A stretch of 50,777 nucleotides of DNA from Rikenellaceae bacterium (GTDB taxonomy: Bacteria; Bacteroidota; Bacteroidia; Bacteroidales; Rikenellaceae): NCBI GenBank assembly GCA_015060115.1, contig SUZB01000014.1, forward strand, positions 1 through 50,777, written 5' to 3'. The position numbers were made by a program, and so were the translations under genes. Below are positions 34,301 to 43,066 of this stretch, piece by piece (within the stretch, counting starts at the first letter, position 1; each line of letters begins with the position of its first letter). Under the pieces are notes generated by a model that worked only from the letters and a program-made list of their open reading frames with translations, ran no database searches and was not told where the DNA came from.

Positions 34301-35576
34301 CGGCAAGGCATTCGAGGGCCACACCTACAATATCCCTGAGTGGCAGAATGTCCACAAGATTGACGATAAGGAGCTCTGGTCGGAGCGTATGTTCCTCAAG
34401 GAGCGTCTTATCAAGACTATTCGCAAGCGCTTCAGTGATCCTACTCAGGTTCGTTTGCAGTCGCCTCGCCAGATGGTACAGGTTACCGAGAGCATCAAGC
34501 CTGAGGTTCTCACCATCGGTTTTGCTCGTCGTTTTGCAACATATAAGCGTGCGCACCTCCTCTTCACCAACCTTGAGCGTCTCTCGGCGTTGGTTAATAA
34601 CAAGGAGCGCCCCGTGCAGTTTATCTTTGCAGGTAAGGCTCACCCCAACGATAAGCCCGGTCAGGACCTTATCAAGCGTATCGTGGAGGTTTCGGCAATG
34701 CCCGAGTTCGTAGGTAAGATTGTCTTCTTGCAGAACTACGATATGGAGCTTGCCCGCCGTATGGTGCAGGGTGTCGATGTATGGCTCAACACTCCTACCC
34801 GTCCTTTGGAGGCTTCGGGTACCTCGGGTGAGAAGTGCGTAATGAATGGTGTTATGCAGTTCTCGGTTCTCGATGGCTGGTGGGTTGAGGGCTACAAGGA
34901 GGGTGCAGGTTGGATGCTTCCTATGGAGCGTACCTATGCCGACCAGCGCTTCCAGGATGAGCTCGATGCCGAGATGATCTACAACACTATCGAGGAGCAG
35001 ATCGTACCTTTGTACTACGACCGTGCCGAGGATGGCGTACCTCACCGCTGGGTGAACGCCGTGAAGAAGTGCGTTGCAGATATCGCCTCGAACTTCACAA
35101 CCAACCGTATGCTTATCGACTACGAGGAGCGCTTCTACAACAAGCTCGCTCAGCGTAAGAAGCTTATGCTCGACAAGAACTACCTTATGGCACGCCAGAT
35201 TGCAGCTTGGAAGCGTAAGGTGTCGGCTGCGTGGGATAACATCGTAATCCGCGATGTTAAGCGTGCAGAGATTGAGTCGGAGGCAATGTATGTAGGTAAG
35301 AAGTACCACTTCGAGCTTACCATCGACCTCGCAGGCCTTCAGAAGGAGGATATCGGCGCAGAGCTTGTTGTGGCAACCCAGATTGAGGCAGGTCAGGCAG
35401 CAAATGTTGTTGAGACACGCCGTTTGGAGATTGTTGCATCTGACGATAAGTCGGTAACTCTCGCTTTGGACTATGCTCCTGAGCACACCGGTATGTTCGA
35501 TGTTGCGTTGCGTGTATTCCCCGTGAACGACAACCTTGAGCATCGTATGGACTTCGCACTCGTTAAGTGGGCGTAA
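31335..35576 (+). CDS. Glycogen synthase (GT3-like) fused to alpha-glucan phosphorylase (GT35)
   Basis: This 1413-residue polypeptide joins two opposed enzymes. Residues about 1-545 are a eukaryote-like glycogen synthase: FEVSWEVCNKVGGI, HFHEWMASAG (about 160) and YEPWGYTPLESVAYG (about 434), which carries the paired glutamates. Residues about 575-690 match the DUF3417 domain of short phosphorylases (RNLWWCWTPGAQELFEAA). Residues about 690-1300 are the phosphorylase, with FSMEYGLHSSLKIYSGGLG and a pyridoxal-phosphate Lys near 1166 in EASGTSGEKCVMNG. A beta-rich tail follows (about 1310-1413). The frame is continuous, so this is a true fusion. It uses nucleotide-sugar to extend and phosphate to shorten glycogen. 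It is convergent with the GDE-GT4-GH57 operon. Confidence 0.92.
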   Translation: MSNVNLNPDFLFEVSWEVCNKVGGIHTVIASKAPIVAGAMGDNYITIGPDFSQDSVNPEFSEDNSLMAAWRESLYNQGVRVRIGRWNIEGRPIAILIDFKSFFSQKDTILSKLWEDYNVDSLSGQWDYVEPVLFGYAAGVVIASYAETMCTPSQKVVAHFHEWMASAGSLYLHKYAPYVATLFTTHATVMGRCIAGNRLPLYNDLLKFNADELARQFNVMAKHSLEKSAAAHSDAFLTVSEITANECRYLIGREVTRITPNGFDNGFVPRGEELAAKRSAARKKLIEVAEASWGVELNNPLIVATSGRYEYRNKGIDVFLESLKQLASSSLDRDVLAVVAVPAANIGMRQDLAQHLENKESAIDPAQKRWLTHNLESEAWDMVSQSIEGSILSTSASRVKVLFVPTYLNGNDGIFNMPYYDVLAGVDLTVFASYYEPWGYTPLESVAYGVPTVTTTLAGFGLWVANHSNRAGVDVVRRDDYNEREVVFQITEIMKRYLTMSEAQYEATREAAMELSNTAVWKKLYNEYKRAYEEAIENSISRTNRVLIDGGNRGEQINFVRQQLTSNRPQWHRLMVEKGIPERLKPLEELSRNLWWCWTPGAQELFEAADKELWVKVDRNPIALLDKISAQRYEEILADKAFLKKMDEVYKQFCDYMSEKPSPEHAKVAYFSMEYGLHSSLKIYSGGLGILAGDYLKEASDRNVPMVAVGLLYRYGYFTQRLSAQGAQEATYEAQNFFKLPISPVRDELGNWVTTQVALPGRNLTARVWKCQVGRTDLFLLDADYEANLDEDRQVTYYLYGGDWENRLKQEILLGVGGIRALVKMGIKQEVYHCNEGHAAFINIERIRNLIARKRLSFSEAMEVVRSSSLFTTHTPVPAGHDAFPESMIRQYMSHYPDVLGITWDQFINLGKTNPSDPNEKFSMSVLACNLSQEVNGVSWLHGEVSKDILGNMWPGYFKNELHIGYVTNGVHFPTWVASNLRKLYAKYFGKAFEGHTYNIPEWQNVHKIDDKELWSERMFLKERLIKTIRKRFSDPTQVRLQSPRQMVQVTESIKPEVLTIGFARRFATYKRAHLLFTNLERLSALVNNKERPVQFIFAGKAHPNDKPGQDLIKRIVEVSAMPEFVGKIVFLQNYDMELARRMVQGVDVWLNTPTRPLEASGTSGEKCVMNGVMQFSVLDGWWVEGYKEGAGWMLPMERTYADQRFQDELDAEMIYNTIEEQIVPLYYDRAEDGVPHRWVNAVKKCVADIASNFTTNRMLIDYEERFYNKLAQRKKLMLDKNYLMARQIAAWKRKVSAAWDNIVIRDVKRAEIESEAMYVGKKYHFELTIDLAGLQKEDIGAELVVATQIEAGQAANVVETRRLEIVASDDKSVTLALDYAPEHTGMFDVALRVFPVNDNLEHRMDFALVKWA

Positions 35577-35595
35577 ATCAGATGAGATTATAGTT

Positions 35596-35636
35596 AAAGA
35601 GCGGATGGGAAATGGTTTTCCCGTCCGCTCTTTTTA
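35596..35636 (+). terminator. Terminator of the synthase/phosphorylase gene
   Basis: AAAGAGCGGATGGGAAA pairs with the complementary TTTTCCCGTCCGCTCTTT and is followed by a T-run. The GGATGGGAAA part resembles the shared stem of other terminators in the window. A heptamer array begins right after it. Confidence 0.85.
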
Positions 35637-35838
35637 GTTGTTAGTTGTTAGTTTTTAGTTGTTAGCGAGTTTAAGACGAGTAAGACCAATAGGACGAGTA
35701 GGACAAGTAAGAAAAAATGATACCCTACCTCGTAAGGTCTTAAGGTCTTAAAGTCTTAAGGTCCTAAAAAACCTCTGCGCTCGTACGAGCGCAACTCTAA
35801 CAACTATAAAAACTAATATCTAACAACTAACAACTAAA
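35634..35838. repeat. Complete composite island with inverted heptamer arms
   Basis: TTAGTTG/TTAGTTT heptamers (35634-35665) open the island and CTAACAA-type heptamers (35795-35838) close it. Inside lies a nonamer element (35670-35770) with AAGACGAGT, AAGACCAAT and AGGACGAGT units, the reverse core TGATACCCTACCTCGT and GTCTTAAGG units. A GC palindrome follows (CTGCGCTCGTACGAGCGCA, about 35774-35792), also found inverted at 48530-48549. No gene is seen. Confidence 0.75.
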
Positions 35839-35840
35839 TA

Positions 35841-35874
35841 GAAAGGGCAAAGACCTCAGTGTCTTTGCCCTTTC
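35841..35874 (-). terminator. Terminator of the GH57 operon
   Basis: GAAAGGGCAAAGAC (35841-35854) and GTCTTTGCCCTTTC (35861-35874) form a perfect 14-bp stem with a 6-base loop, 22 bases after the GH57 stop codon. Confidence 0.8.
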
Positions 35875-35896
35875 CATATCTTTGCTCGTTAGAAGA

Positions 35897-37075
35897 TTAG
35901 AGCTTGTTGAGCTCAATCTCGAAGTCGGCCAATACATTCATATAGTTGATAAATGCCTCGTATGCCGAGCCGTAGGGATTGAAGTATGAGTGTACATCAC
36001 CATCTGAGAACCACTTGGTTGCCATATAGTAGAAGTGGTCAGAGTTCTGCATAAAGTGCCATACATACTCGAAATCCTTATTTTTAGCCTTCTTAACCTT
36101 CGAAGCCAAGGCATAGAGCTTAGCAAATGCCTCGTTCTGCAGGTCGTTGCCCAACCAAGCGGTAACATCGCGCTCCTCGTCTGCCCAAGACATAGTGTGG
36201 GGGCAGTGCAAGACAGCTACGGGCTGGAGCTTCTTTGAAGCCTCGCTAACGGTAGCGAACTCCAATTCGCCAGTGGCAAGCAGTGCTGCGGGCAGTGCCT
36301 TCATAAAGTCGAAGATGCCGGTAGCGGCCTTCTGGTGCTCACCGAAGGTCTCGTAGTCCATAAAGAGGTTTACTACATCGCCAGTCTCCGAAGCAACCCA
36401 CTGGGCAAACTTATCTGCCGACAATGGCCACTCGGGCCAACCCTCATTCGAGAAGCGGAAGGCGATGTCGTCAGAGAGCTTGTAGTTGCGCAACAACAGA
36501 CGGAGCTTGTTGTCCACAGCATCGGTGTATACGAAGTTGGGCGACTTCCAGCCAAGGATGTGCTTAGCACCCTCTGCCAACATAGTCTTGAAGCCCATAC
36601 CCTCGACAGCCTTAGCAATGTCGTCAGAGTAGATAAGCTCGGTGTTGCGGAAGGCGGTGGGCTTAACGCCAAACTCCTCCTTAAGCATTGCGCTATGGAG
36701 CTTAACCTCGCTCTTGAACTCATCTACTGAGTAGAGCGACGACAACGAGTGAGAGTAGGTCTCGCCAAGGAACTCTACGCAACCCGTAGCTGCCAGCTTC
36801 TTGAACGACTCCAACACCTCGGGAGCATAGGCCTTGAACTGCTCGATGGCCGAGCCGGTGATAGAGAACGAGCACTTGAAAGCACCCTTATTCTCCTCGA
36901 TAAGGCTCAATAGCAGGGCATTCATAGGCAAGTAGCACTGGCGTGCCACCTTCTGCATAATTGAACGGTTCGTAAAGTCATCGAGGTAGTTGTGGTCGTT
37001 GCCCATATTGAAGAAACGATAGGTCTTCAAACGCCAGGGCTGGTGTACCTGAAAGTAAAAACAAACAGTCTTCAT
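35897..37075 (-). CDS. GH57 family alpha-glucan hydrolase
   Basis: This 392-residue glycoside hydrolase of family 57 acts on alpha-glucans. Family regions are visible: HQP (residues 11-13), GETYSHSL (104-111), FRNTELIYSDD with probable nucleophile Glu146, and MDYETFGEH with probable acid/base Asp240. By recall, the Methanocaldococcus alpha-amylase uses equivalent residues near 145 and 237. There is no signal peptide, so it works on cytoplasmic glycogen or maltodextrin. It is the last gene of a three-gene operon, 16 bases after the GT4 gene. It could be an alpha-amylase or a 4-alpha-glucanotransferase. Confidence 0.9.
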   Translation of the reverse strand: MKTVCFYFQVHQPWRLKTYRFFNMGNDHNYLDDFTNRSIMQKVARQCYLPMNALLLSLIEENKGAFKCSFSITGSAIEQFKAYAPEVLESFKKLAATGCVEFLGETYSHSLSSLYSVDEFKSEVKLHSAMLKEEFGVKPTAFRNTELIYSDDIAKAVEGMGFKTMLAEGAKHILGWKSPNFVYTDAVDNKLRLLLRNYKLSDDIAFRFSNEGWPEWPLSADKFAQWVASETGDVVNLFMDYETFGEHQKAATGIFDFMKALPAALLATGELEFATVSEASKKLQPVAVLHCPHTMSWADEERDVTAWLGNDLQNEAFAKLYALASKVKKAKNKDFEYVWHFMQNSDHFYYMATKWFSDGDVHSYFNPYGSAYEAFINYMNVLADFEIELNKL

Positions 37076-37091
37076 ATATTCTCTTTTTTAT

Positions 37092-38408
37092 TTATTTGCA
37101 CTTGTCGATAGCCTGCTGATAGACATCCTTAATCTTGATTGCAGCATTGAACCACTTGAGGCTGTTTACCTCCTCCATACCCTTCTCCGAGAACATCTTA
37201 GCAAGGGCGGGGTATGTGATAAGGCCGTAGATGGCATCTGCCATAGCGTCTACATCCCAATAATCGACCTTGATAGCGTAGTCGAGGACCTCGGCAACAC
37301 CACTCTGCTTAGAGATGATGGTGGGGACATTTGAACGCATAGCCTCCAAAGGCGAGATACCGAAGGGCTCAGATACCGATGGCATGATATAGACATCCGA
37401 GAGTTGGAACATCTTCTGCACATCGTCGCCCTTAAGGAAGCCGGTGAAGTGGAAGCGGTCCGAGATACCGAGCTGAGCGGCACGGCGGATACAGTGGTTC
37501 ATCATATCACCCGAGCCCGCCATCACGAAGCGCACATCGGGCACTCTTCTGAGTACCTTAGCCGCAGCCTCGATAAAGTAGTCGGGGCCCTTCTGGAAGG
37601 TGATACGGCCAAGGAAGGTAACAATCTTGTCCTTCACGCCACGCACGGGCAGCGGGTTGTCGTTCTCGGCAAACTGCACAGCATTGTGAACGGCAACGAC
37701 CTTCTCGGGCTCAATGTTATACTTGTTAATCACGATGTTGCGTGTGAGGTTCGATACCGCGATAACCATATCGGCAGCGGCCATACCCGCACGCTCAATC
37801 TCATAAACTCGAGTGTCGATGTTGTCGCTCGACGAGCGGTCGAAAGATGTGGCGTGCATGTGCACAACAAGGGGTTTGCCCGATACGCGCTTAGCGGCGA
37901 TACCGGCGAAGTAGGTGAGCCAGTCGTGGGCGTGGATTACATCGAACTGACCCTCAAGCTGTCGTGCCACCTCGGCAGCAACAACAGCATAGCGAGCAAC
38001 CTCCTCCATGATGTTTGCGCCATACTTGCCTGAGAAGGTGTAGCGCTGAGTCCAGCTATCACCCTTACGCTCCCAGAACTTCTTACCCGTGCGCTCGTAG
38101 CCCTCACGGTAGGTTGCCCACTCCTCAGGTGAGATGTAGGGCACCATGTTCGAGTCGATATGGATGAACGAAATCTTGCGCATAATGTCTTCCGCACCCG
38201 CAACATCACCATCCGAGTAGCGTGCCTCGATGTCGCTAGCATTGACCACCTTAACAAAGCTCTGGTCCTCGTCACCCGATGCCTTGGGCATCACGAAGAT
38301 TACCTCGACATCGTTGCGAGCCAGACCCTGGGTCATACCGTAGCAGGCCGTACCAAGACCACCAGCGATATGGGGAGGAAACTCCCAACCGAACATTAAG
38401 ACTCTCAT
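37092..38408 (-). CDS. GT4 glycosyltransferase, glycogen-associated
   Basis: This 438-residue GT-B glycosyltransferase carries the N-terminal donor loop GWEFPPHIAGGLG, HAHDWLTYFAG and a C-terminal EPFGISPLEAM with the two glutamates that contact the nucleotide sugar. In Bacteroidetes glycogen clusters, this type is annotated as glycogen/starch synthase-like or an alpha-glucan initiating enzyme. It sits between the debranching enzyme and GH57 genes (18 and 16 bases). A role in making or priming glycogen is inferred; the fused synthase nearby is probably the main elongating enzyme. Confidence 0.88.
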   Translation of the reverse strand: MRVLMFGWEFPPHIAGGLGTACYGMTQGLARNDVEVIFVMPKASGDEDQSFVKVVNASDIEARYSDGDVAGAEDIMRKISFIHIDSNMVPYISPEEWATYREGYERTGKKFWERKGDSWTQRYTFSGKYGANIMEEVARYAVVAAEVARQLEGQFDVIHAHDWLTYFAGIAAKRVSGKPLVVHMHATSFDRSSSDNIDTRVYEIERAGMAAADMVIAVSNLTRNIVINKYNIEPEKVVAVHNAVQFAENDNPLPVRGVKDKIVTFLGRITFQKGPDYFIEAAAKVLRRVPDVRFVMAGSGDMMNHCIRRAAQLGISDRFHFTGFLKGDDVQKMFQLSDVYIMPSVSEPFGISPLEAMRSNVPTIISKQSGVAEVLDYAIKVDYWDVDAMADAIYGLITYPALAKMFSEKGMEEVNSLKWFNAAIKIKDVYQQAIDKCK

Positions 38409-38426
38409 ATATCTATCTTTTTTTAA

Positions 38427-40457
38427 TTATTTCTTAGTTGTCGTCTTCTTCACGCACTTGCGCTTGGGCTTCTCTACAGCAGCCTCCTCCGTTTTTGCCC
38501 TCTTGGCGCAGGCCTTACGGGCGGGCTTCTTCGGAGCATACTTCTTTACAAGGTCGTTGATAAAGAGCAGACCTGCTACGGATGTGGCGTGTGAGATGCC
38601 ACCACGTGGGTTGTGCGGAGGATCACCCTCGAAGCGCTCGGCAATAGAGCCTACGCACTTTGTCTGAATCTCGTCGTCGAAGGCCTCCAAAAGTTGTTCT
38701 GCCTCCTTGGCAAAGCTTGCGCCACCAAGGTCGAAGCCTGCCTTAACATAGAACATCAAGGGCCATACCCAAGCCGAGCCGTTGCGCGATGCAAGGTCCT
38801 GAGAGCGCTGGTCCTCGTTGTAGTTCGACTTGTAGAGCATATTGCGGGGCGAGAGAGTACGCAAGCCACGAGGTGTGAGCAGGTGCTGGCGCACGGTCTG
38901 CAAGGTGTTTACCAACTGCTCATCGTTGAGCATACGGTAATCCAAACCGCAAGCCACAACCATATTGCAACGGATAAACTTATTTACCTCATCGTGGTTA
39001 ACATAGTCTGCCAAGTAGCCCTCCTCATCGAGCCAGAACTTCTTGATAAATGAATCTTTGGTGCGACCCGGCATATCTTTCCACTCGGCAACAAACGCCT
39101 TGTCGCCCTGCTTCTTGGCAACTGCCAAGGTGTAGCTTACGGCATTGTACCACAAGGCCTGAAGCTCTACGGGGTAGCCACGGCGAGGGGTGAGGGGCTG
39201 GCCATCAACACTTGTGCCCATCCAAGTCAAGGGGCGCTCTGCCGATGCCCAGATAAGGCCATTCTCGTGGAGGTAAACACCCTCTGTGAAGCCTCGGCGG
39301 TAGGCCTCCAACACGGCCTTCATCGTATTGCCATACTTAGCCCAAATCTCCTTCTGCGAGATGTGTGCCTCCAACTGCTGAAGTGTAAAGAAGAACCATA
39401 GGGGAGCATCAACGGCCGAGGGGAGCCAATGTCCCTCCAACAGACCGCTTGTCTCGAAGTCGCGAACAGCCGTGTCGAGAGCATCTATGCAGTCCTCCTT
39501 GTGTCCCTGAGCGAGGGTCAGGCCGGGAAGCGCCATAAAGGTGTCCTCCATAAATGGGCGGAACCAGGGGTAGCCGGCAACAACCTCGGTGCGGTCGCCA
39601 CGGCGAATGACGAACTGGCGTGCCGAGTGCTCCAAACAGCTGAGGAAGTCAATCTTGTGTGTACGGCGAGCAAGCGATGTCTCATAAGCCTCAACAATCG
39701 CCTGGGGCGACTCCATAAGCTCGGTAGATGCCGAGAAGATTACCGACTCGCCCTTCTTAATCTTAAACTCGAAGTAACCCGAAGTGAGAAGGTCCTCGTG
39801 ACCCTCGTAGCCACGGCGCAACTCCTTCTGATACTCGAAGTTGTAGTACCAGTCGGGGGCTGCGATAAATTCGGCATCCTCCTTCGATAGCTGCATATTG
39901 AGCCAAGGGAAGCCGTTGTAAAGGCGACACTTAACACCGTAGGGAATAGGGTAGGCACGGCCATCAGCCTCGACATTTGCCTTCGATAGAGCGTGCTTGT
40001 CACGGAAGGCGAGCAATGGGCGCAAACGCAAGGTGGTCTCCGAGTGGGCATCCACCAAGGTGTAGCGAATCATAAGCTGTGTGCGCTTGTGAATCCATAG
40101 AAGCTCCTTCTTTAGAATCACGCCACCCACGCGGTAGGTGATAGTGGGAGTGGGCGTATACTCAAAATCGGTGATATACTTGTGACCGCGAGGCTCATAG
40201 ACACCGTCGTAGCGGTGCAAAGCGAGGTTGAACGACTGGTCGTGCTGCACGATAGTCTCATCGAGCGACGACAGAAGAACATAGGTGCGATCACTCTCGT
40301 CGATGGGTGCGACCATCAAACCGTGATACTTGCGCGTGTTGCAGCATACGATGGTAGTGCTCATATAGCCACCACGACGATCCGTAGCGAGCATCTCTCT
40401 ATTGAGTGAGTACTCCAGATTGCCCAATTCGCGCTTGTCAAATTTCAATCCAGACAT
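38427..40457 (-). CDS. Glycogen debranching enzyme (amylo-alpha-1,6-glucosidase, GH133)
   Basis: This 676-residue enzyme removes alpha-1,6 branch stubs from glycogen. The N-terminal beta domain (LATDRRGGYMSTTIVCCNTRK) is followed by an (alpha/alpha)6 barrel with PWFRPFMEDTFMALPG, TWMGTSVDGQPLTPR and LWYNAVSY, typical of GDE. Unusually, the C-terminus (about 640-676) is a Lys/Ala-rich low-complexity tail (APKKPARKACAKRAKTEEA...), rather like histone H1. The tail is in frame and not part of the usual fold. First gene of the operon; the promoter lies about 150 bases upstream. Confidence 0.92.
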   Translation of the reverse strand: MSGLKFDKRELGNLEYSLNREMLATDRRGGYMSTTIVCCNTRKYHGLMVAPIDESDRTYVLLSSLDETIVQHDQSFNLALHRYDGVYEPRGHKYITDFEYTPTPTITYRVGGVILKKELLWIHKRTQLMIRYTLVDAHSETTLRLRPLLAFRDKHALSKANVEADGRAYPIPYGVKCRLYNGFPWLNMQLSKEDAEFIAAPDWYYNFEYQKELRRGYEGHEDLLTSGYFEFKIKKGESVIFSASTELMESPQAIVEAYETSLARRTHKIDFLSCLEHSARQFVIRRGDRTEVVAGYPWFRPFMEDTFMALPGLTLAQGHKEDCIDALDTAVRDFETSGLLEGHWLPSAVDAPLWFFFTLQQLEAHISQKEIWAKYGNTMKAVLEAYRRGFTEGVYLHENGLIWASAERPLTWMGTSVDGQPLTPRRGYPVELQALWYNAVSYTLAVAKKQGDKAFVAEWKDMPGRTKDSFIKKFWLDEEGYLADYVNHDEVNKFIRCNMVVACGLDYRMLNDEQLVNTLQTVRQHLLTPRGLRTLSPRNMLYKSNYNEDQRSQDLASRNGSAWVWPLMFYVKAGFDLGGASFAKEAEQLLEAFDDEIQTKCVGSIAERFEGDPPHNPRGGISHATSVAGLLFINDLVKKYAPKKPARKACAKRAKTEEAAVEKPKRKCVKKTTTKK

Positions 40458-40604
40458 AATTCCCTATATTTAATTAAACTTTGTTTGCGTTTGTTAGCAG
40501 TGCGAACCTGTTCGACGATAGATGTACGACATAACTGACTATCCCTCAATAGGATAGCCTCCACCATCACAAGCATAGCCAGATACTACGCCCATTTTAC
40601 ATAG

Positions 40605-40635
40605 TAAAGGTAAGAAAAAAAAATGAAATACCAAA
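40605..40635 (-). promoter_or_regulatory. Promoter of the debranching enzyme operon
   Basis: On the minus strand, TTTG (40632-40635), a 19-base spacer and TACCTTTA (40605-40612) differ from the consensus only in the last base. The implied leader is about 145 bases. No known riboswitch is recognised in it. Confidence 0.65.
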
Positions 40636-40660
40636 AAAATTGGCGAAAAATCAAACGAAA

Positions 40661-41773
40661 TTAGGCAAATAGCGACTCTATCACCGCATCCGAAACCAAA
40701 AACTTCTCGGCAGGGATTCTTAGCCGGTTGCCCACCTCGTTGAGCGCTCCGCAATCTATCCATGGCTGAGCGCTGCGCCTAATGCGCCTTCGCTCCGCTA
40801 TGCCAAACCTCTCCTCGATAAATCTAAGGTCGATGCCCTCCACCCTGCGAAGCGAAATCATAACATACTCGTTGAGGTGGTCTACATCTGTAAGTTGCTC
40901 ATCCTCATAGAGCATAACGCCCTCTGCATACTCCTTGGCTGTCGAGGTACACCAAGTGCGATTATCCCTCGAAAAGGAGTGCGCCCCAGGGCCTAAGCCG
41001 AGGTACTCGACACCTGTCCAATATGCCGAGTTGTGCTTGGCGCGATACCCCTCGCGGGCATAGTTCGACACCTCGTAGTGCTCATATCCCGCACGGGTGA
41101 GCGCGCGATGTACTATTAGGTACTCCTCCTCGGACTCCTCGTCTGTGAGTGGCTGATACTCGCCCTTGCGCAACATAAGGCCAAGCTTGGTGCGCTCCTC
41201 AATCGTAAGGTGGTATGCCGAGATATGCTCCACATCGAGCGCTATGGCCTCCTCCAACGAGCGATGTAGCCTCTCGCGCCCAAAGCCCGCAACGCCAAAG
41301 ATAAGGTCGATAGAGATATTCTCTATACCAGCCCTGCGTAGTCGCCCAACGGCTGCCTTTGCCTCCTCGGCACTATGTCTGCGGTTCATAAAGCGAAGTA
41401 TCTCATCGTCAAAGGATTGAATACCGAGGCTAACGCGATTTACCGATGTCTTGGCGAGTGCCTCGACATACTCCTCCGTAAGGTCGTCTGGGTTGGCCTC
41501 GATGGTTATCTCCTCTACTGCCGAGCAGTCAAATAACGAGCGAGCTTTTGCGATAAGTCGCTCAATATCAGTGGGGTGCAATAGCGATGGCGTGCCGCCA
41601 CCGAAGTAGATAGATGTCAGTCGCTTATCTTCGATATAACCCCTTCGCTGCTCCATTTCGCGGTGTAGCGCCTCGACAGTGGCGGGCAATAGCGCTGTGG
41701 CACCCACTTTGTAGAAGTCGCAGTAGGAGCAGATGCGTTTGCAGAAGGGTATATGTAGATAGAGTGTTGCCAT
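40661..41773 (-). CDS. hemW: HemW-like radical SAM protein
   Basis: This 370-residue radical SAM protein resembles HemW, the haem chaperone once called oxygen-independent coproporphyrinogen oxidase. The cluster motif CKRICSYCDF (Cys11, Cys15, Cys18) keeps a Phe after the last cysteine. FGGGTPS, GIQSFDDEILRFMNR, and KHNSAYWTGVEYLGLGPGAHS complete the pattern. The N-terminus starts directly at the core and lacks the extra cysteine of true HemN. It is monocistronic, divergent from sdaA, and apparently transcribed almost without a leader. Confidence 0.9.
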   Translation of the reverse strand: MATLYLHIPFCKRICSYCDFYKVGATALLPATVEALHREMEQRRGYIEDKRLTSIYFGGGTPSLLHPTDIERLIAKARSLFDCSAVEEITIEANPDDLTEEYVEALAKTSVNRVSLGIQSFDDEILRFMNRRHSAEEAKAAVGRLRRAGIENISIDLIFGVAGFGRERLHRSLEEAIALDVEHISAYHLTIEERTKLGLMLRKGEYQPLTDEESEEEYLIVHRALTRAGYEHYEVSNYAREGYRAKHNSAYWTGVEYLGLGPGAHSFSRDNRTWCTSTAKEYAEGVMLYEDEQLTDVDHLNEYVMISLRRVEGIDLRFIEERFGIAERRRIRRSAQPWIDCGALNEVGNRLRIPAEKFLVSDAVIESLFA

Positions 41774-41780
41774 ACGACGA

Positions 41781-41788
41781 CAAAGTTA
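41781..41788 (-). promoter_or_regulatory. -7 element of hemW
   Basis: On the minus strand it reads TAACTTTG and ends only 7 bases before the hemW ATG. The message probably has almost no leader. Confidence 0.55.
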
Positions 41789-41832
41789 TCAAAAATATCG
41801 CTCCTATGCGCACTACCTCACCGAAAAAATTG

Positions 41833-41840
41833 TATCTTTG
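41833..41840 (+). promoter_or_regulatory. -7 element of sdaA
   Basis: TATCTTTG lies 29 bases ahead of the sdaA ATG. No clear -33 element is found. Confidence 0.55.
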
Positions 41841-41869
41841 CGTGGTCGATACTTCAAAACCGAAAAACT

Positions 41870-43066
41870 ATGAAGTCTATTAGAGAGTTATACCGCATTG
41901 GCACAGGCCCATCGAGTAGCCATACAATGGCTCCACGCCGTGCCGCCGAGATATTTCAACGCCGCAACCCCGAGTGTTCGTTCTTCCGTGTAACACTCTA
42001 CGGCAGCCTTGCTGCAACGGGCAAAGGCCACTTGACCGATGTTGCCATCCTCGATACTCTCAAGCCTCACGGCAATGTGCAGCTTATCTGGGAGCCCTCA
42101 ATCTTTAAGCCCTTCCACCCCAACGGTATGCGCTTCGAGGCCCTTGAGGGAGATACCGTGCTCGACGACTGGACGGTATATAGCGTGGGCGGTGGCGCTC
42201 TTGCCGAGGAGGATAGCACACCTGTTGAGACCTCGGATATCTACCCCGATACCAAGCTTGTCGATATTCTCCACTGGTGTCGTGATAATGGCCGTACCTA
42301 CTGGGAGTATGTCGAGATGCACGAGGGTAAGGAGATTTGGACATTCTTGGCGAAGGTGTGGCGTGTTATGCGTGAGGCTGTTGAGCGTGGCATCGAGACC
42401 GATGGCGTTATCCCCGGCCCGCTAAACCTCTCGCGCCGTGCTATGCGCTACAATGTGCGTGCTTCGGGCTATAACCAGAGCCTTAAGTCGCGTGGCCTTA
42501 TCTTCTCGTATGCCTTGGCCGTGAGCGAGGAGAATGCCTGTGGTGGCCGTATCGTAACAGCGCCTACCTGTGGCTCGTCGGGTGTTATGCCTGCTGTGCT
42601 CTACCACCTTTGGAAGACCCGTGAGTTCTCCGAGCAGCGTATATGCCGTGCTCTCGCAACTGCTGGTCTTATCGGAAATATCGTCAAGCACAACGCCTCA
42701 ATATCGGGTGCCGAGGTAGGCTGTCAGGGCGAGGTGGGTGTTGCCTGCGCTATGGCGGCAGCAGCTGCTAATCAGCTCTTTGGCGGTACTCCCGCACAGA
42801 TTGAGTATGCTGCCGAGATGGGTCTTGAGCACCACCTCGGTATGACCTGCGACCCTATCTGCGGTCTTGTGCAGATACCCTGTATTGAGCGTAATGCCTA
42901 TGCTGCGGCGCGTGCCCTCGATGCCAACCTCTACTCTATGTATACAGATGGTCATCACCGCGTATCTTTCGACCGCGTGGTAGAGGTGATGAAGCAGACA
43001 GGCCACGACCTACCGTCAATCTACAAGGAGACGGGTGAGGGTGGTTTGGCCAAAGACTTCTTGTAA
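41870..43066 (+). CDS. sdaA: L-serine ammonia-lyase (iron-sulfur, single chain)
   Basis: This 398-residue enzyme deaminates L-serine to pyruvate with an oxygen-labile 4Fe-4S cluster. The beta domain opens with [20 protein letters not shown]. The alpha domain has [22 protein letters not shown] and [17 protein letters not shown], which supply the cluster cysteines. Both domains are in one chain, as in the E. coli-type enzyme, but without a C-terminal ACT domain. It is divergent from hemW. Its stop codon overlaps a 3' nested-hairpin element. Confidence 0.95.
   Translation: MKSIRELYRIGTGPSSSHTMAPRRAAEIFQRRNPECSFFRVTLYGSLAATGKGHLTDVAILDTLKPHGNVQLIWEPSIFKPFHPNGMRFEALEGDTVLDDWTVYSVGGGALAEEDSTPVETSDIYPDTKLVDILHWCRDNGRTYWEYVEMHEGKEIWTFLAKVWRVMREAVERGIETDGVIPGPLNLSRRAMRYNVRASGYNQSLKSRGLIFSYALAVSEENACGGRIVTAPTCGSSGVMPAVLYHLWKTREFSEQRICRALATAGLIGNIVKHNASISGAEVGCQGEVGVACAMAAAAANQLFGGTPAQIEYAAEMGLEHHLGMTCDPICGLVQIPCIERNAYAAARALDANLYSMYTDGHHRVSFDRVVEVMKQTGHDLPSIYKETGEGGLAKDFL

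Noticed and set aside
34101..35543. A 480-codon minus-strand frame under the phosphorylase domain
   Set aside because: It mirrors the phosphorylase codons and its translation has no recognisable motif.
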